Shown: positions 1 to 8,514 of the stretch, one piece after another
Layout of the letters: each line of letters starts with the position of its first letter
Numbering within the stretch: position 1 is the stretch's first letter
NCBI GenBank assembly: GCA_947455455.1
Contig: CANGOE010000025.1
Coordinates: 1-35,543 of the forward strand
Reading direction: 5' to 3'
Origin: Hyphomicrobiales bacterium
GTDB taxonomy: Bacteria; Pseudomonadota; Alphaproteobacteria; Rhizobiales; Beijerinckiaceae
DNA: 35,543 bases
The notes under the pieces: model-generated
What the model was told of the DNA's origin: nothing
What the model saw: only the letters and a program-made list of their open reading frames with translations
Databases searched by the model: none
Position numbers and translations under genes: made by a program

Positions 1-2754
1 CAGCGCCGCTATGTCGAAAGCCTGTCGGCCTATGCCCGGCAATTCCTTGAAATGATGCAAAAGCCCGATGTCGACCAGATCGACGGTCTGTCGCCCGCCA
101 TTTCCATCGAGCAGAAAACCACCTCCAAAAATCCGCGCTCCACCGTCGGCACCGTCACCGAAATCCATGATTATATGCGCCTGTTGTGGGCGCGTGCGGG
201 CATCCCCTACTCCCCCGCCACCGGCCTGCCGATCGAGAGCCAAACCGTCAGCCAGATGGTTGACAAGGTGCTGGCTCTTCCCGAAAAAACCCGCCTTTAC
301 CTGCTGGCCCCCGTGGTGCGTGGCCGCAAGGGCGAATACCGCAAGGAACTGGCCGATTTCCAGAAGCGCGGTTTCCAGCGCGCCAAGATCGACGGCGAAT
401 TTTTCGAGATTGCCGAGGCGCCTGCCCTCGACAAGAAGCTCAAGCACGATATCGACATCGTGATCGACCGTCTGGTGGTGCGCGCCGATATCGCCGCCCG
501 TCTGGCCGAGAGCTTCGAAACCGCGCTCGATCTGGCCGATGGCATTGCCATCATCGAATATGCCGATGAAAAGGACGAAAAGGGTCAGGCCAAGCGGCTG
601 ATCATGAGCCAGAAATTCGCCTGTCCGGTGTCCGGCTTCACCATTCCGGAAATCGAGCCAAGGCTATTCTCCTTCAACAATCCGTTCGGGGCCTGCCCGT
701 CCTGCGACGGCTTGGGCCATGCCATGAGCATGGATGCCGATCTGGTGATCCCCGATCCGGGCCTGACCCTGCGCAACGGCGCGGTGGCCCCTTGGGCCAA
801 ATCGGCTTCTCCCTATTACGGCCAGACGCTGGAGGCCTTGGGCCGGCATTTCGGCTTCAAACTCTCGCAAGCCTGGAAAGACCTGCCGCCCGATGCCCAG
901 ATTGCCATTCTCTACGGCACCGGCAAGGAAGAGGTGCGCTTTTCCTATGATGACGGCATGCGCGCTTACGAGGTCAAAAAAGCCTTTGAAGGGGTGATCC
1001 CCAATCTGGAGCGCCGCTGGAAAGAGACCGACAGCGATTGGGCGCGCGAGGAAATCGGCAAATTCATGTCCGAAACGCCCTGCCCCGCCTGCAAGGGCTA
1101 CCGGTTGAAGCCCGAGGCACTGGCTGTCAAAATCGCCCATGAGCATATCGGCGAAGTCTCGCAACTCTCGGTGCGCGATGCGCAGATCTGGGCGCAGAAC
1201 CTGCCTGCCCGCCTCACCCCCAAGCAAAACGAAATCGCCGGTCGCGTGTTGAAAGAAATCCGTGACCGTCTGGCCTTTCTGATGGATGTGGGGCTTGATT
1301 ACCTCACGCTGGCTCGCGGATCGGCCAGCCTGTCGGGCGGCGAAAGCCAGCGCATCCGGCTGGCCTCCCAGATCGGTTCGGGCCTGACCGGCGTGCTCTA
1401 TGTGCTGGATGAACCCTCCATCGGCCTGCACCAGCGCGACAACGAGCGTCTGCTCAAAACCCTGCGCCGCCTGCGTGACATCGGCAATACCGTGATCGTG
1501 GTCGAACATGACGAGGATGCGATCCTGCAGGCCGATTGGGTGGTCGATGTCGGCCCCGGAGCCGGCATCCATGGCGGGCAGATTGTCGCGCAAGGCACGC
1601 CACAGGATATTCTGGCCGCCAAAAACTCGCTGACCGCCGATTATCTGACCGGGGCCAAATCCGTGCCCGTGCCGGACAAGCGCCGCGCCATCAACAAGGC
1701 CCGCATGCTGAAACTGATCGGCGCCCGCGGCAACAACCTCAAAAACGTCACGGCAGAAATCCCGCTCGGCACCTTCTGCTGTATCACGGGTGTATCGGGC
1801 GGCGGCAAATCGACGCTGATCATCGACACGCTCTACAAAGCCGCCGCGCGCCGCCTCAACGGGGCGGGCGAGCATCCCGCCCCCTTCGACAAGATCGAGG
1901 GGCTGGAACTGCTCGACAAGGTGATCGACATCGACCAGTCACCGATCGGCCGCACGCCGCGTTCCAATCCCGCCACCTATACCGGTGCCTTTACGCCGAT
2001 CCGCGAATGGTTTGCCGGCCTGCCCGAAGCCAAAGCGCGCGGCTATGCGCCCGGCCGCTTCTCCTTCAACGTCAAGGGTGGCCGTTGCGAGGCCTGCCAG
2101 GGCGATGGCGTGATCAAGATCGAGATGCACTTTTTGCCCGATGTCTATGTTACCTGCGATGTCTGCAAGGGCAAGCGCTATGACCGCGAGACGCTGGAAG
2201 TGAAATATCGTGACCATTCCATTGCCCAGGTGCTGGATTCCACCGTCGAGGAGGCGTTGCAACTGTTCAAGGCCGTGCCGTCGATCCGCGACAAGATGGA
2301 AACCCTCAAGCGCGTCGGCCTCGATTACGTCAAGGTCGGCCAGCAGGCCACCACACTTTCGGGCGGCGAGGCACAGCGCGTCAAACTGTCGAAAGAGCTC
2401 TCCAAACGCGCCACCGGACGCACACTGTATATTCTGGACGAGCCGACCACCGGTCTGCATTTCCACGATGTCGCCAAGCTGATGGAAGTGCTTCATGAAT
2501 TGGTGGATCAGGGCAATACGGTGGTGGTGATCGAGCACAATCTGGAAGTGGTGAAAACCGCCGATTGGGTGATCGACATGGGCCCCGAAGGCGGCGACGG
2601 CGGCGGCGTGATCGTCGCCCAAGGCCGCCCCGAAGACATTGCCGCCTCCGACGCCAGCCACACCGGCCGCTTCCTGCGCGAAGTGCTGGCCAGAAGGCCG
2701 TTGGAGGCTGAGAAGGTGACGAAGGCAAAGACCGCCAAGACCAGTAAAAAGTAA
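1..2754 (+). CDS. uvrA: UvrABC excinuclease subunit A, 5'-truncated by the window edge
   Basis: UvrA is the dimeric ABC-type ATPase that finds DNA damage and loads UvrB in nucleotide excision repair. The reading frame is open from base 1, starting with [19 protein letters not shown], which matches about residue 50 of E. coli UvrA. The start codon and the first Walker A loop are therefore outside the window; 917 codons remain. Visible parts are the first ABC signature SGGESQR with [13 protein letters not shown] (about 1330-1440), the second P-loop GVSGGGKST (about 1790-1815), the second zinc module CEAC...CDVC (about 2090-2170), and the second signature LSGGEAQR with [12 protein letters not shown] (about 2357-2470). 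The first zinc module reads CPVS...CPSC, so one Cys of the usual CxxC is Ser; I recall this as common in alphaproteobacteria. The stop is TAA, followed 22 bases later by a repeat array. Confidence 0.98.
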   Translation, partial: QRRYVESLSAYARQFLEMMQKPDVDQIDGLSPAISIEQKTTSKNPRSTVGTVTEIHDYMRLLWARAGIPYSPATGLPIESQTVSQMVDKVLALPEKTRLYLLAPVVRGRKGEYRKELADFQKRGFQRAKIDGEFFEIAEAPALDKKLKHDIDIVIDRLVVRADIAARLAESFETALDLADGIAIIEYADEKDEKGQAKRLIMSQKFACPVSGFTIPEIEPRLFSFNNPFGACPSCDGLGHAMSMDADLVIPDPGLTLRNGAVAPWAKSASPYYGQTLEALGRHFGFKLSQAWKDLPPDAQIAILYGTGKEEVRFSYDDGMRAYEVKKAFEGVIPNLERRWKETDSDWAREEIGKFMSETPCPACKGYRLKPEALAVKIAHEHIGEVSQLSVRDAQIWAQNLPARLTPKQNEIAGRVLKEIRDRLAFLMDVGLDYLTLARGSASLSGGESQRIRLASQIGSGLTGVLYVLDEPSIGLHQRDNERLLKTLRRLRDIGNTVIVVEHDEDAILQADWVVDVGPGAGIHGGQIVAQGTPQDILAAKNSLTADYLTGAKSVPVPDKRRAINKARMLKLIGARGNNLKNVTAEIPLGTFCCITGVSGGGKSTLIIDTLYKAAARRLNGAGEHPAPFDKIEGLELLDKVIDIDQSPIGRTPRSNPATYTGAFTPIREWFAGLPEAKARGYAPGRFSFNVKGGRCEACQGDGVIKIEMHFLPDVYVTCDVCKGKRYDRETLEVKYRDHSIAQVLDSTVEEALQLFKAVPSIRDKMETLKRVGLDYVKVGQQATTLSGGEAQRVKLSKELSKRATGRTLYILDEPTTGLHFHDVAKLMEVLHELVDQGNTVVVIEHNLEVVKTADWVIDMGPEGGDGGGVIVAQGRPEDIAASDASHTGRFLREVLARRPLEAEKVTKAKTAKTSKK

Positions 2755-2776
2755 CAAGATCCCGAAAAAACAACCC

Positions 2777-3490
2777 GTGGATGGCCGGAATAAATGCGGC
2801 CATGACACCCTTGGGGATTTTTACCCCAAAACCACCCTTGTCATGCCCGCCCTTGTGGCGGGTACCCACGTCTTTCCGGCACCATTGCAAACAAGTCGTG
2901 GATGGCAGGCACAAGGCCTGCCATGACAGTTTTGAGGGATTTTAGCCCCCACCACCCCTGTCATGCCCGCCCTTGTGGCGGGTATCCACGTCTTTCCGGC
3001 ACCATTGCAAACAAGTCGTGGATGGCAGGCACGAGGCCTGCCATGACAATTTTGAGGGATTTTTACCCCACAACCACCCCTGTCATGCCCGCCCTTGTGG
3101 CGGGTACCCACGTCTTTCCGGCACCATGCAAACAAGTCGTGGATGGCAGGCACAAGGCCTGCCATGACAGCTAAGGGGGATTTTAGCCCCTAAACCACCC
3201 CTGTCATGCCCGCCCTTGTGGCGGGTATCCACGTCTTTGCGGCACCATTCCAAACAAGTCATGGATGGCAGGCACAAGGCCTTCCATGACAATTTTGAGG
3301 GATTTTAGCCCCTAAACCACCCCTGTCATGCCCGCCCTTGTGGCGGGTATCCACGTCTGTCCGGCACCATTCCAAACAAGTCTTGGATGGCAGGCACGAG
3401 GCCTGCCATGACAGCTTTGCTGGATTTTAGCCCTAAACCACCCCTGTCATGCCCGCCCCTGTGGCGGGTACCCACGTCTTTGCGGTATTC
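2777..3490. repeat. Tandem array of ~121-bp palindromic repeats (block 1)
   Basis: The left half of the unit (beginning TCATGCCCGCC) starts at 2841, 2961, 3083, 3204, 3326 and 3447, giving a period of 120-122 bp. Each unit has a left hairpin (GCCCGCC, loop CTTGT, GGCGGGT), a ~25-bp linker, and a right hairpin (GGCAGGC, ACAAG, GCCTGCC) in inverted orientation. Units are joined by a short GAGGGATTTTAGCCCC-like spacer. The array opens with a diverged right half (2777-2812) and closes with a left half (3447-3490), so there are five complete units plus two partial ones. Open frames through it encode MAGLVPAIHD-like peptides, which I treat as spurious. No gene is visible here. Confidence 0.95.
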
Positions 3491-3547
3491 TCATAGATCG
3501 CAGAGGGACAAAACGCCTCGCACCGCTTCCCAATCAACGGTATCCAA

Positions 3548-3646
3548 GCCAGCCACACCGGCCGCTTCCTGCACGAAGTGCTGGCCCGACGGCCGCTGGG
3601 GGGCGAGAAAGCGGCGAAGGGGAAAAATCGGCAAAGAAGTCAGTGA
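3548..3646 (+). pseudogene. Duplicated 3' end of uvrA (remnant)
   Basis: This stretch repeats the last ~100 bases of uvrA (2653-2754). Both copies begin with the same 25 bases and translate to ASHTGRFL-(R/H)-EVLARRPL, followed by a Lys-rich tail and a stop (TGA here, TAA in uvrA). By hand count about 56 of the first 63 bases match; the tail after that is more diverged. It has no start codon or ribosome binding site of its own and cannot encode a working UvrA. It sits directly beyond the block 1 array, so the array lies between two copies of the uvrA end. Confidence 0.85.
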
Positions 3647-3674
3647 TTGAAGGCCATCGCAGAATGGGCCAAAT

Positions 3675-3710
3675 TGTAAAAACCGATATGCTGTCTGTTT
3701 CGGTTTTACA
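3675..3710. promoter_or_regulatory. Inverted repeat upstream of the enolase-superfamily gene
   Basis: TGTAAAAACCGA (3675-3686) and TCGGTTTTACA (3700-3710) are inverted copies differing by one bulged A, separated by 13 bases. The dyad ends 23 bases before the ATG at 3734 and no T-run follows, so an operator for a dedicated repressor or activator fits better than a terminator. No regulator gene is adjacent, so the ligand and protein are unknown. Confidence 0.5.
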
Positions 3711-3733
3711 CTTGATCACCCAAGGATATCGCA

Positions 3734-4930
3734 ATGACACCGGTTATCCGCTCGATCCGGCCCGTTCTTCTCAGCGCTCCCTATGCCGAGCCTGTGGGCA
3801 ATGCGGAGGTGTTGTTGCATCTTCCCAGCGGTTTGCGCACCACCGGTCTGGTTGAAATCACCCTGAGCAACGGCATTGTCGGGCTCGGCGAGGGTTATCT
3901 TGCCGTCTTTGCTCCAAAAGTCTTTGAGGAGATTGTCCGCTTGGTGATGCCCGTTGTCGTGGGCCGCTCCCTCGACGACCTGGCGGCGATCATCCGCGAC
4001 ATTGAGACCACCACCGGCTATTGGAGTTTTCAGGGCGCGGCCCGCCATGTTGTGTCGGCTTTCGAAATCGCCTTGCAGGATGCGCGGGCCCAATGGCTGG
4101 GTGTTCCGCTCTGGAAGGCATTGGGTGGCGACATCGCCCGTCCGGTTCCTGTCTATGCGAGCGGCGGCGATTCCACCGATCCGGCCTTTATGGCGCGCGA
4201 AATCGAACACGTCGCCTCGCTCGGCATCCGCACCTTCAAAATCAGGGCACGAAAGCATCAGGCGGATAAAGCGATCTGGTGCATGCAAGCCGCCGCAACC
4301 CGAGGCATTGCCGTGGCCATCGACATGACGCAGAACCTCGCCATTCCCTCGCAAAGCATCGATGATTTGCTTGGTTTCGTTTCTGCCATCAAGGCCGGGA
4401 CGGGTCTATCACCGGCTTTTCTGGAAGAGGTGCAGGGACCGAACTCGATCACCGAACTGCCCGCGCTTCGCCGCAGTGCTGTCGCACCGATTGCTGGCGG
4501 CGAGATCGTGACAACACCGGATGAATTGGCCGCGCGGCTTCGTGCAGGTTGCTATGACATCGTACAACCTGACGCGACGGTCATCGGCGGTGTCGGGGCG
4601 GTGATGGAGGTGTTCGCCACAGCAAGGCAAACCGGCACAAAAGTGTATGTACATTGTTGGGGGGCAGGTGTCGGCATGCTGGCCAATTACCATGCGGCCA
4701 TTGCCGGGCAAGGGGAAATGGTCGAGTGGCCGGTGCCTGCCTATGCACTGCGCGAAGCCCTGTTTGCTTCAGCGCCCCGCATTGATCGGGGCTTGCTTGA
4801 ACTTTCCGACCATCCGGGTTTGGGGGCGAGGCTTACACCGGACGTCGAACGGGCGTTCCCTTTCCGCGAAGAAGCCGTCTATCGCTGTCTCGTCGATCCG
4901 GCCGTGTTGCCGACAGCAGACTGGCATTAA
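3734..4930 (+). CDS. Enolase-superfamily protein, mandelate racemase/muconate lactonizing group
   Basis: This 398-residue protein has the normal length and layout of the family: an N-terminal capping domain (about 1-125) and a TIM-barrel domain. Enzymes of this group abstract a proton alpha to a carboxylate with help from Mg2+. Candidate metal ligands are D197 (in AIDMTQN), E231 or E232 (FLEEVQGPN) and E257 (IAGGE). D280 (VQPDAT) and H307 (VYVHCWG) form the Asp-His dyad typical of the mandelate racemase subgroup. The usual KxK motif on the second strand reads K169-I-R171, so one catalytic Lys is Arg. The start is supported by AAGGAT just upstream. The gene stands alone between two repeat arrays, with a dyad in front of it. 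The substrate, probably an acid sugar or similar hydroxy acid, cannot be read from sequence. Confidence 0.85.
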   Translation: MTPVIRSIRPVLLSAPYAEPVGNAEVLLHLPSGLRTTGLVEITLSNGIVGLGEGYLAVFAPKVFEEIVRLVMPVVVGRSLDDLAAIIRDIETTTGYWSFQGAARHVVSAFEIALQDARAQWLGVPLWKALGGDIARPVPVYASGGDSTDPAFMAREIEHVASLGIRTFKIRARKHQADKAIWCMQAAATRGIAVAIDMTQNLAIPSQSIDDLLGFVSAIKAGTGLSPAFLEEVQGPNSITELPALRRSAVAPIAGGEIVTTPDELAARLRAGCYDIVQPDATVIGGVGAVMEVFATARQTGTKVYVHCWGAGVGMLANYHAAIAGQGEMVEWPVPAYALREALFASAPRIDRGLLELSDHPGLGARLTPDVERAFPFREEAVYRCLVDPAVLPTADWH

Positions 4931-4942
4931 CATAACAGCGAT

Positions 4943-5405
4943 GCTTTGGCGGTTATGACAGTTTTGGGGGTGGATGTGAGCCGTTTACCCACCCCTGTCA
5001 TGCCCGCCCCTGTGGCGGGTATCCACGTCTGTCAGGCTCCATTGCAAACAAGTCGTGGATGGCAGGCACGAGGCCTGCCATGACAGCTATGGTTGATGTG
5101 AGCCCCTAAACCACCCCTGTCATGCCCGCCCCTGTGGCGGGTATCCACGTCTGTCCGGCACCATTGCAGACAAGTCGTGGATGGCAGGCACAAGGCCTCC
5201 CATGACAATTTTGGGGTATTTTAGCCCTTAAACCACCCCTGTCATGCCCGCCCTTGTGGCGGGTACCCACGTCTTTGTGGCCGGCCCCAACAAAGTCGTG
5301 GATGGCAGGCACAAGGCCTGCCATGACAGCTATGGTGGATGTGAGCCCCTAAACCACCCCAGTCATGCCCGCCCCTGTGGCGGGTATCCATGACTTTCAG
5401 GCTCC
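4943..5405. repeat. Tandem array of ~122-bp palindromic repeats (block 2)
   Basis: This is the same element as block 1. Left halves start at 4998, 5120, 5242 and 5363, giving three complete units and a final half unit. A short right-half tail (about 4950-4963, ending TTATGACAG) precedes them. The array fills the gap between the convergent enolase-superfamily gene and the GGCT-fold gene. The remaining 5406-5493 shows nothing recognisable. Confidence 0.95.
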
Positions 5406-5493
5406 ATTCAATCAAGGCTTGGATGGTAAAAACCAGCGCGACTATGAGACTATTGGGAGGGGTTTTGTAACACCAATCCCGACAATTGCCCCC

Positions 5494-5967
5494 TCACACC
5501 GGCGCCCGAAACAGCGGGGTTCCCGGCTTGCGCGGGGCGGGTTCGCCGTGTTCCAGCTCGTATAAATACCCGTCGGGAAGGCCGAGCGCGCGGGCGGCTG
5601 ACAGGACCTGTTCGAGATAGCCCGGCTTGGGCTTGCCGGTCTTGGCCGAGCGGCCGACATAGAGCAAAGCGCGCTTGGCCCCGCCCAAGGCCTTGTCTTC
5701 CATCACCACTGGCTGGCTGATTTTGGTGTAAAGCCCCGTCTGCACGCTCTCGTAGCGGTCAAGCGCGGGAATGTCGGCAAAGGGCACATCCCACAAGGCG
5801 CCGAGCACCGAGCGGCGCGGATCGCGGATGACCGAGGCATAGCCCTCGCTCATGATAAAAACCTTGTGACGCGGCAAGCGGGCCACGCCCAACAGTTTGG
5901 AACGCGGACAGCGTTGCGCCATGGCCGCGACATCCATGTTGGAACCATAGGCGAAATACAGCGGCAT
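5494..5967 (-). CDS. Gamma-glutamylcyclotransferase-like (AIG2/GGCT fold) protein
   Basis: This 157-residue protein opens with MPLYFAYGSNMD, the YGSN glycine-type motif that marks the GGCT/AIG2 fold. A conserved acidic position lies in LDRYESV, where the catalytic Glu is expected, and PGYLEQVL later on is also typical. Family members release 5-oxoproline from gamma-glutamyl peptides or act on related amides; the exact substrate is unknown here. The ATG is preceded by AAGGAG at good spacing. The gene lies 27 bases downstream of pccA on the same strand and is probably cotranscribed with it, although I know of no functional link to propionate metabolism. Confidence 0.85.
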   Translation of the reverse strand: MPLYFAYGSNMDVAAMAQRCPRSKLLGVARLPRHKVFIMSEGYASVIRDPRRSVLGALWDVPFADIPALDRYESVQTGLYTKISQPVVMEDKALGGAKRALLYVGRSAKTGKPKPGYLEQVLSAARALGLPDGYLYELEHGEPAPRKPGTPLFRAPV

Positions 5968-5994
5968 GGGTGCTTCTCCTTGCCGCCGGAAACC

Positions 5995-8010
5995 TTAAGC
6001 GAATTCCAGAATAACGGCATCCACCGCCAGACTATCACCCTCTTTGGCGGCAATCGAGGCAATCGTGCCGTCACGCTCGGCGCGCAACACGTTTTCCATC
6101 TTCATAGCCTCGACGATGCACAGCATTTCGCCCGCCTTGATCTCCTGCCCGACTTTGACGCTGATGGCCTTGACCAGGCCCGGCATCGGGCACAGCACCT
6201 GCTTGCCGCTGTCGCCTGCCAGCTTTTCCGGCATCAGGGACAGCGCATGCGCCTCCTCGCGGGTCAGCACACGGGCATCGCTGGCAAAACCGCTATGGGC
6301 CAGCGAGACACCGTTCAGAATCGGCCGCACCTGCATCACCACCAGACGGCCATCCAGAGTACCGGACCACACAGGCTGGCCGGGCAACCAATCGGAATGG
6401 ACCTGATGGCGGTGTCCGCCGTCAAATTCCACCACCAGATCATCATGGTCACCGTGATGGGCGGTGTGCAGTGTCACGGCCACCCCCTGCGCACCCAGCA
6501 TCACCACGCGGACATGATCGAATGTCACAGGCGTGGAGGTGCGCATCTGGCCCGAAATGCCGCGCTTGCGCTCGTTCAGCTTGTGGTCGATGGCAGCGGC
6601 GACAGCGGCAAACAGATGCGCGACCTCGCCCGCCGGTTCGATCGGCTTGAAGCCTTCGGGGAACTCTTCGGCAATGAAACCGGTCGACAGCGCCCCTTCT
6701 TTCCAGCGCGGATGCTCCATCAAGGCGCACAGAAACGGGATATTGTGGCGGATGCCCTCGATCGCAAAGGCATCGAGCGCGCGGGCCTGCCCCTCGATCG
6801 CTTCCGCACGGGTTTTGCCGTGGGTGACCAGCTTGGCAATCATCGGATCATAATAGATCGAGATTTCGCCGCCCTCGTACACGCCCGTATCGTTGCGGAC
6901 CGTGACACCGGCAAATTCACCCTCGGCGGGCGGACGATAGGTGACCAGACGGCCCGTCGAGGGCAGGAAATTGCGGGTCGGATCTTCGGCATAGACGCGG
7001 CTTTCCACCGCCCAGCCATTGAGTTTCACATCCGCTTGCTGGATGGCGAGCTTTTCGCCATAGGCCACACGGATCATCTGCTCGACCAGATCAATGCCGG
7101 TGATCATTTCCGTCACCGGATGTTCGACCTGCAAACGGGTGTTCATTTCGAGGAAAAAGAAGCTCTTATCCTGTCCGGCGACAAATTCCACCGTGCCTGC
7201 GGAATCGTAACCCACCGCCTTGGCCAGCGCGACGGCCTGTTCGCCCATGATCTTGCGGGTGGCCTCATCGAGCAAAGGGGACGGGGCTTCTTCGATCACC
7301 TTCTGGTTGCGCCGCTGGATCGAACATTCGCGCTCGCCCAGATAGATCACATTGCCGTGCTTGTCGCCCAGCACCTGGATTTCGATATGGCGCGGGTCGA
7401 CAATGAATTTTTCGACAAACACCCGGTCATCGCCGAACGACGAAGCCGCTTCCGATTTGGCGCGGGCAAAGCCTTCGGCCACTTCATCGGCCGAATAGGC
7501 AATGCGCATGCCCTTGCCGCCGCCGCCCGCCGAGGCCTTGATCATCACCGGATAGCCGATTTCATCGGAAATTTTCACCGCATGCGCCGGATCTTCGATC
7601 ACGCCGAGATAGCCCGGCACGGTCGAGACTTTTGCGGCATTGGCAAATTTCTTCGATTCGATCTTGTCGCCCATCGCCTCGATGGCAACCTTGTTGGGGC
7701 CGATAAACACAATGCCTTCGGCCGCCAGCGCTTCGGCAAAGGCCGCACGCTCGGACAGGAAGCCATAGCCGGGATGGACGGCCTCTGCCCCCGTGGCCTT
7801 ACAGGCCGCCACGATCTTCTCGATCACCAGATAGGATTGCGCCGCCGCCGCCGGCCCGATGCACACCGCCTCGTCGGCCATGGCCACATGCATGGCATCC
7901 TTATCCGCCTCGGAATAGACCGCCACCGTCTGAATACCCATCCGCTTGGCGGTTTTCATCACACGGCAAGCGATTTCACCACGGTTCGCAATCAGAATTT
8001 TTTTGAACAT
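5995..8010 (-). CDS. pccA: Propionyl-CoA (acyl-CoA) carboxylase alpha subunit, biotin carboxylase plus biotin carrier
   Basis: This 671-residue protein carboxylates its own biotin using ATP and bicarbonate, then hands the carboxyl group to the beta subunit. The biotin carboxylase domain fills about residues 1-447, starting MFKKILIANRGEIACRV and carrying the ATP-grasp loop KASAGGGGKGMR. The biotinyl domain is at the C-terminus, with AMKM placing biotin on K637, 35 residues from the end as is usual. The middle part corresponds to the BT-type linker of PCC alpha subunits. The ATG has GGAGC upstream. Pairing with pccB at 12561-14093 on the same strand supports propionyl-CoA over methylcrotonyl-CoA as substrate, giving methylmalonyl-CoA. 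No mutase or epimerase gene is in the window. Unusually, about 4.5 kb of other DNA separates the two subunit genes. Confidence 0.93.
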   Translation of the reverse strand: MFKKILIANRGEIACRVMKTAKRMGIQTVAVYSEADKDAMHVAMADEAVCIGPAAAAQSYLVIEKIVAACKATGAEAVHPGYGFLSERAAFAEALAAEGIVFIGPNKVAIEAMGDKIESKKFANAAKVSTVPGYLGVIEDPAHAVKISDEIGYPVMIKASAGGGGKGMRIAYSADEVAEGFARAKSEAASSFGDDRVFVEKFIVDPRHIEIQVLGDKHGNVIYLGERECSIQRRNQKVIEEAPSPLLDEATRKIMGEQAVALAKAVGYDSAGTVEFVAGQDKSFFFLEMNTRLQVEHPVTEMITGIDLVEQMIRVAYGEKLAIQQADVKLNGWAVESRVYAEDPTRNFLPSTGRLVTYRPPAEGEFAGVTVRNDTGVYEGGEISIYYDPMIAKLVTHGKTRAEAIEGQARALDAFAIEGIRHNIPFLCALMEHPRWKEGALSTGFIAEEFPEGFKPIEPAGEVAHLFAAVAAAIDHKLNERKRGISGQMRTSTPVTFDHVRVVMLGAQGVAVTLHTAHHGDHDDLVVEFDGGHRHQVHSDWLPGQPVWSGTLDGRLVVMQVRPILNGVSLAHSGFASDARVLTREEAHALSLMPEKLAGDSGKQVLCPMPGLVKAISVKVGQEIKAGEMLCIVEAMKMENVLRAERDGTIASIAAKEGDSLAVDAVILEFA

Positions 8011-8514
8011 GCCAGCTCCGGTCAGCAGAAGTCATCAGCCAAAGATCGATCACCCTGTTTAGGACGATTTCAACCGGATTACCACTTGCACCAAAGGGGG
8101 ATACGGGAGGGGGACGGAGCGGATCGCCATGATGGGAGAATGAAGGCTATTTTGTATGCTTTTGAAGAGGCATGATCGTGCCGGCGCTTCCCTTTGGGCC
8201 GATACCTTCTCCTGGGCTCGCACCTTGCCATTCCCTGTCATGACCGCCCTCGTGGCGGTCATCCACGACTTGTTTTCCCAAGATAAGACGTGGATGGCCG
8301 GAACAAGTCCGAGCATGAATATAAAGAGGCGAGTCTGGCGATCAGTGTTCAACCCATCATCAAACAGAGTGGGAATTAACCCCACTCCCCCCCAAACCCC
8401 GCTTGCGTGATCAGGGTGTGGTGCGAGAGAATGGGTAAGGCGAAACCGCCGTTTGGTAAGGCGAGCAGTCAGTTCAGTTGCGTCTGCGTTTGTTGGTTTT
8501 TTCAATCACAACAG
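8011..8514. other. Intergenic region with one palindromic repeat unit
   Basis: This gap lies between the divergent pccA and AT-rich genes. A single unit of the repeat family occupies about 8236-8318: left hairpin GACCGCC/GGCGGTC with loop CTCGT, then a decayed right half. The rest holds a 10-base direct repeat (GGTAAGGCGA, about 8432 and 8454) and no convincing gene. Small open frames here read through the repeat and look spurious. Promoters for both flanking genes should lie here, but I see no clear -35/-10 pair. Confidence 0.6.

Noticed and set aside
2821-3480. Overlapping small open frames encoding MAGLVPAIHD-like and CHPRL-like peptides in both strands of the repeat arrays (also in blocks 2, 4 and 5)
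   Set aside because: They are translations of the palindromic repeat itself, overlap each other in several frames, and have no ribosome binding sites or start context.
2777-5405. CRISPR array
   Set aside because: The spacing is regular, but the repeats are over 100 bp long, the linkers are themselves repetitive, and no cas genes are present.
5866-8175. Long plus-strand open frame (769 codons) opposite pccA
   Set aside because: It is the antisense shadow of pccA in GC-rich DNA; its composition (His/Arg/Gly-rich) matches no family, whereas the minus strand gives a complete carboxylase subunit.
8059-8505. Minus-strand open frame of 148 codons upstream of pccA
   Set aside because: It contains a MLGLVPAIHV segment from the repeat unit and no other recognisable sequence.
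8407-8514. N-terminal extension of the AT-rich gene
   Set aside because: The upstream part is GC-rich, encodes an implausible Cys-rich stretch and has no ribosome binding site; the composition shift places the gene start near 8515-8527.
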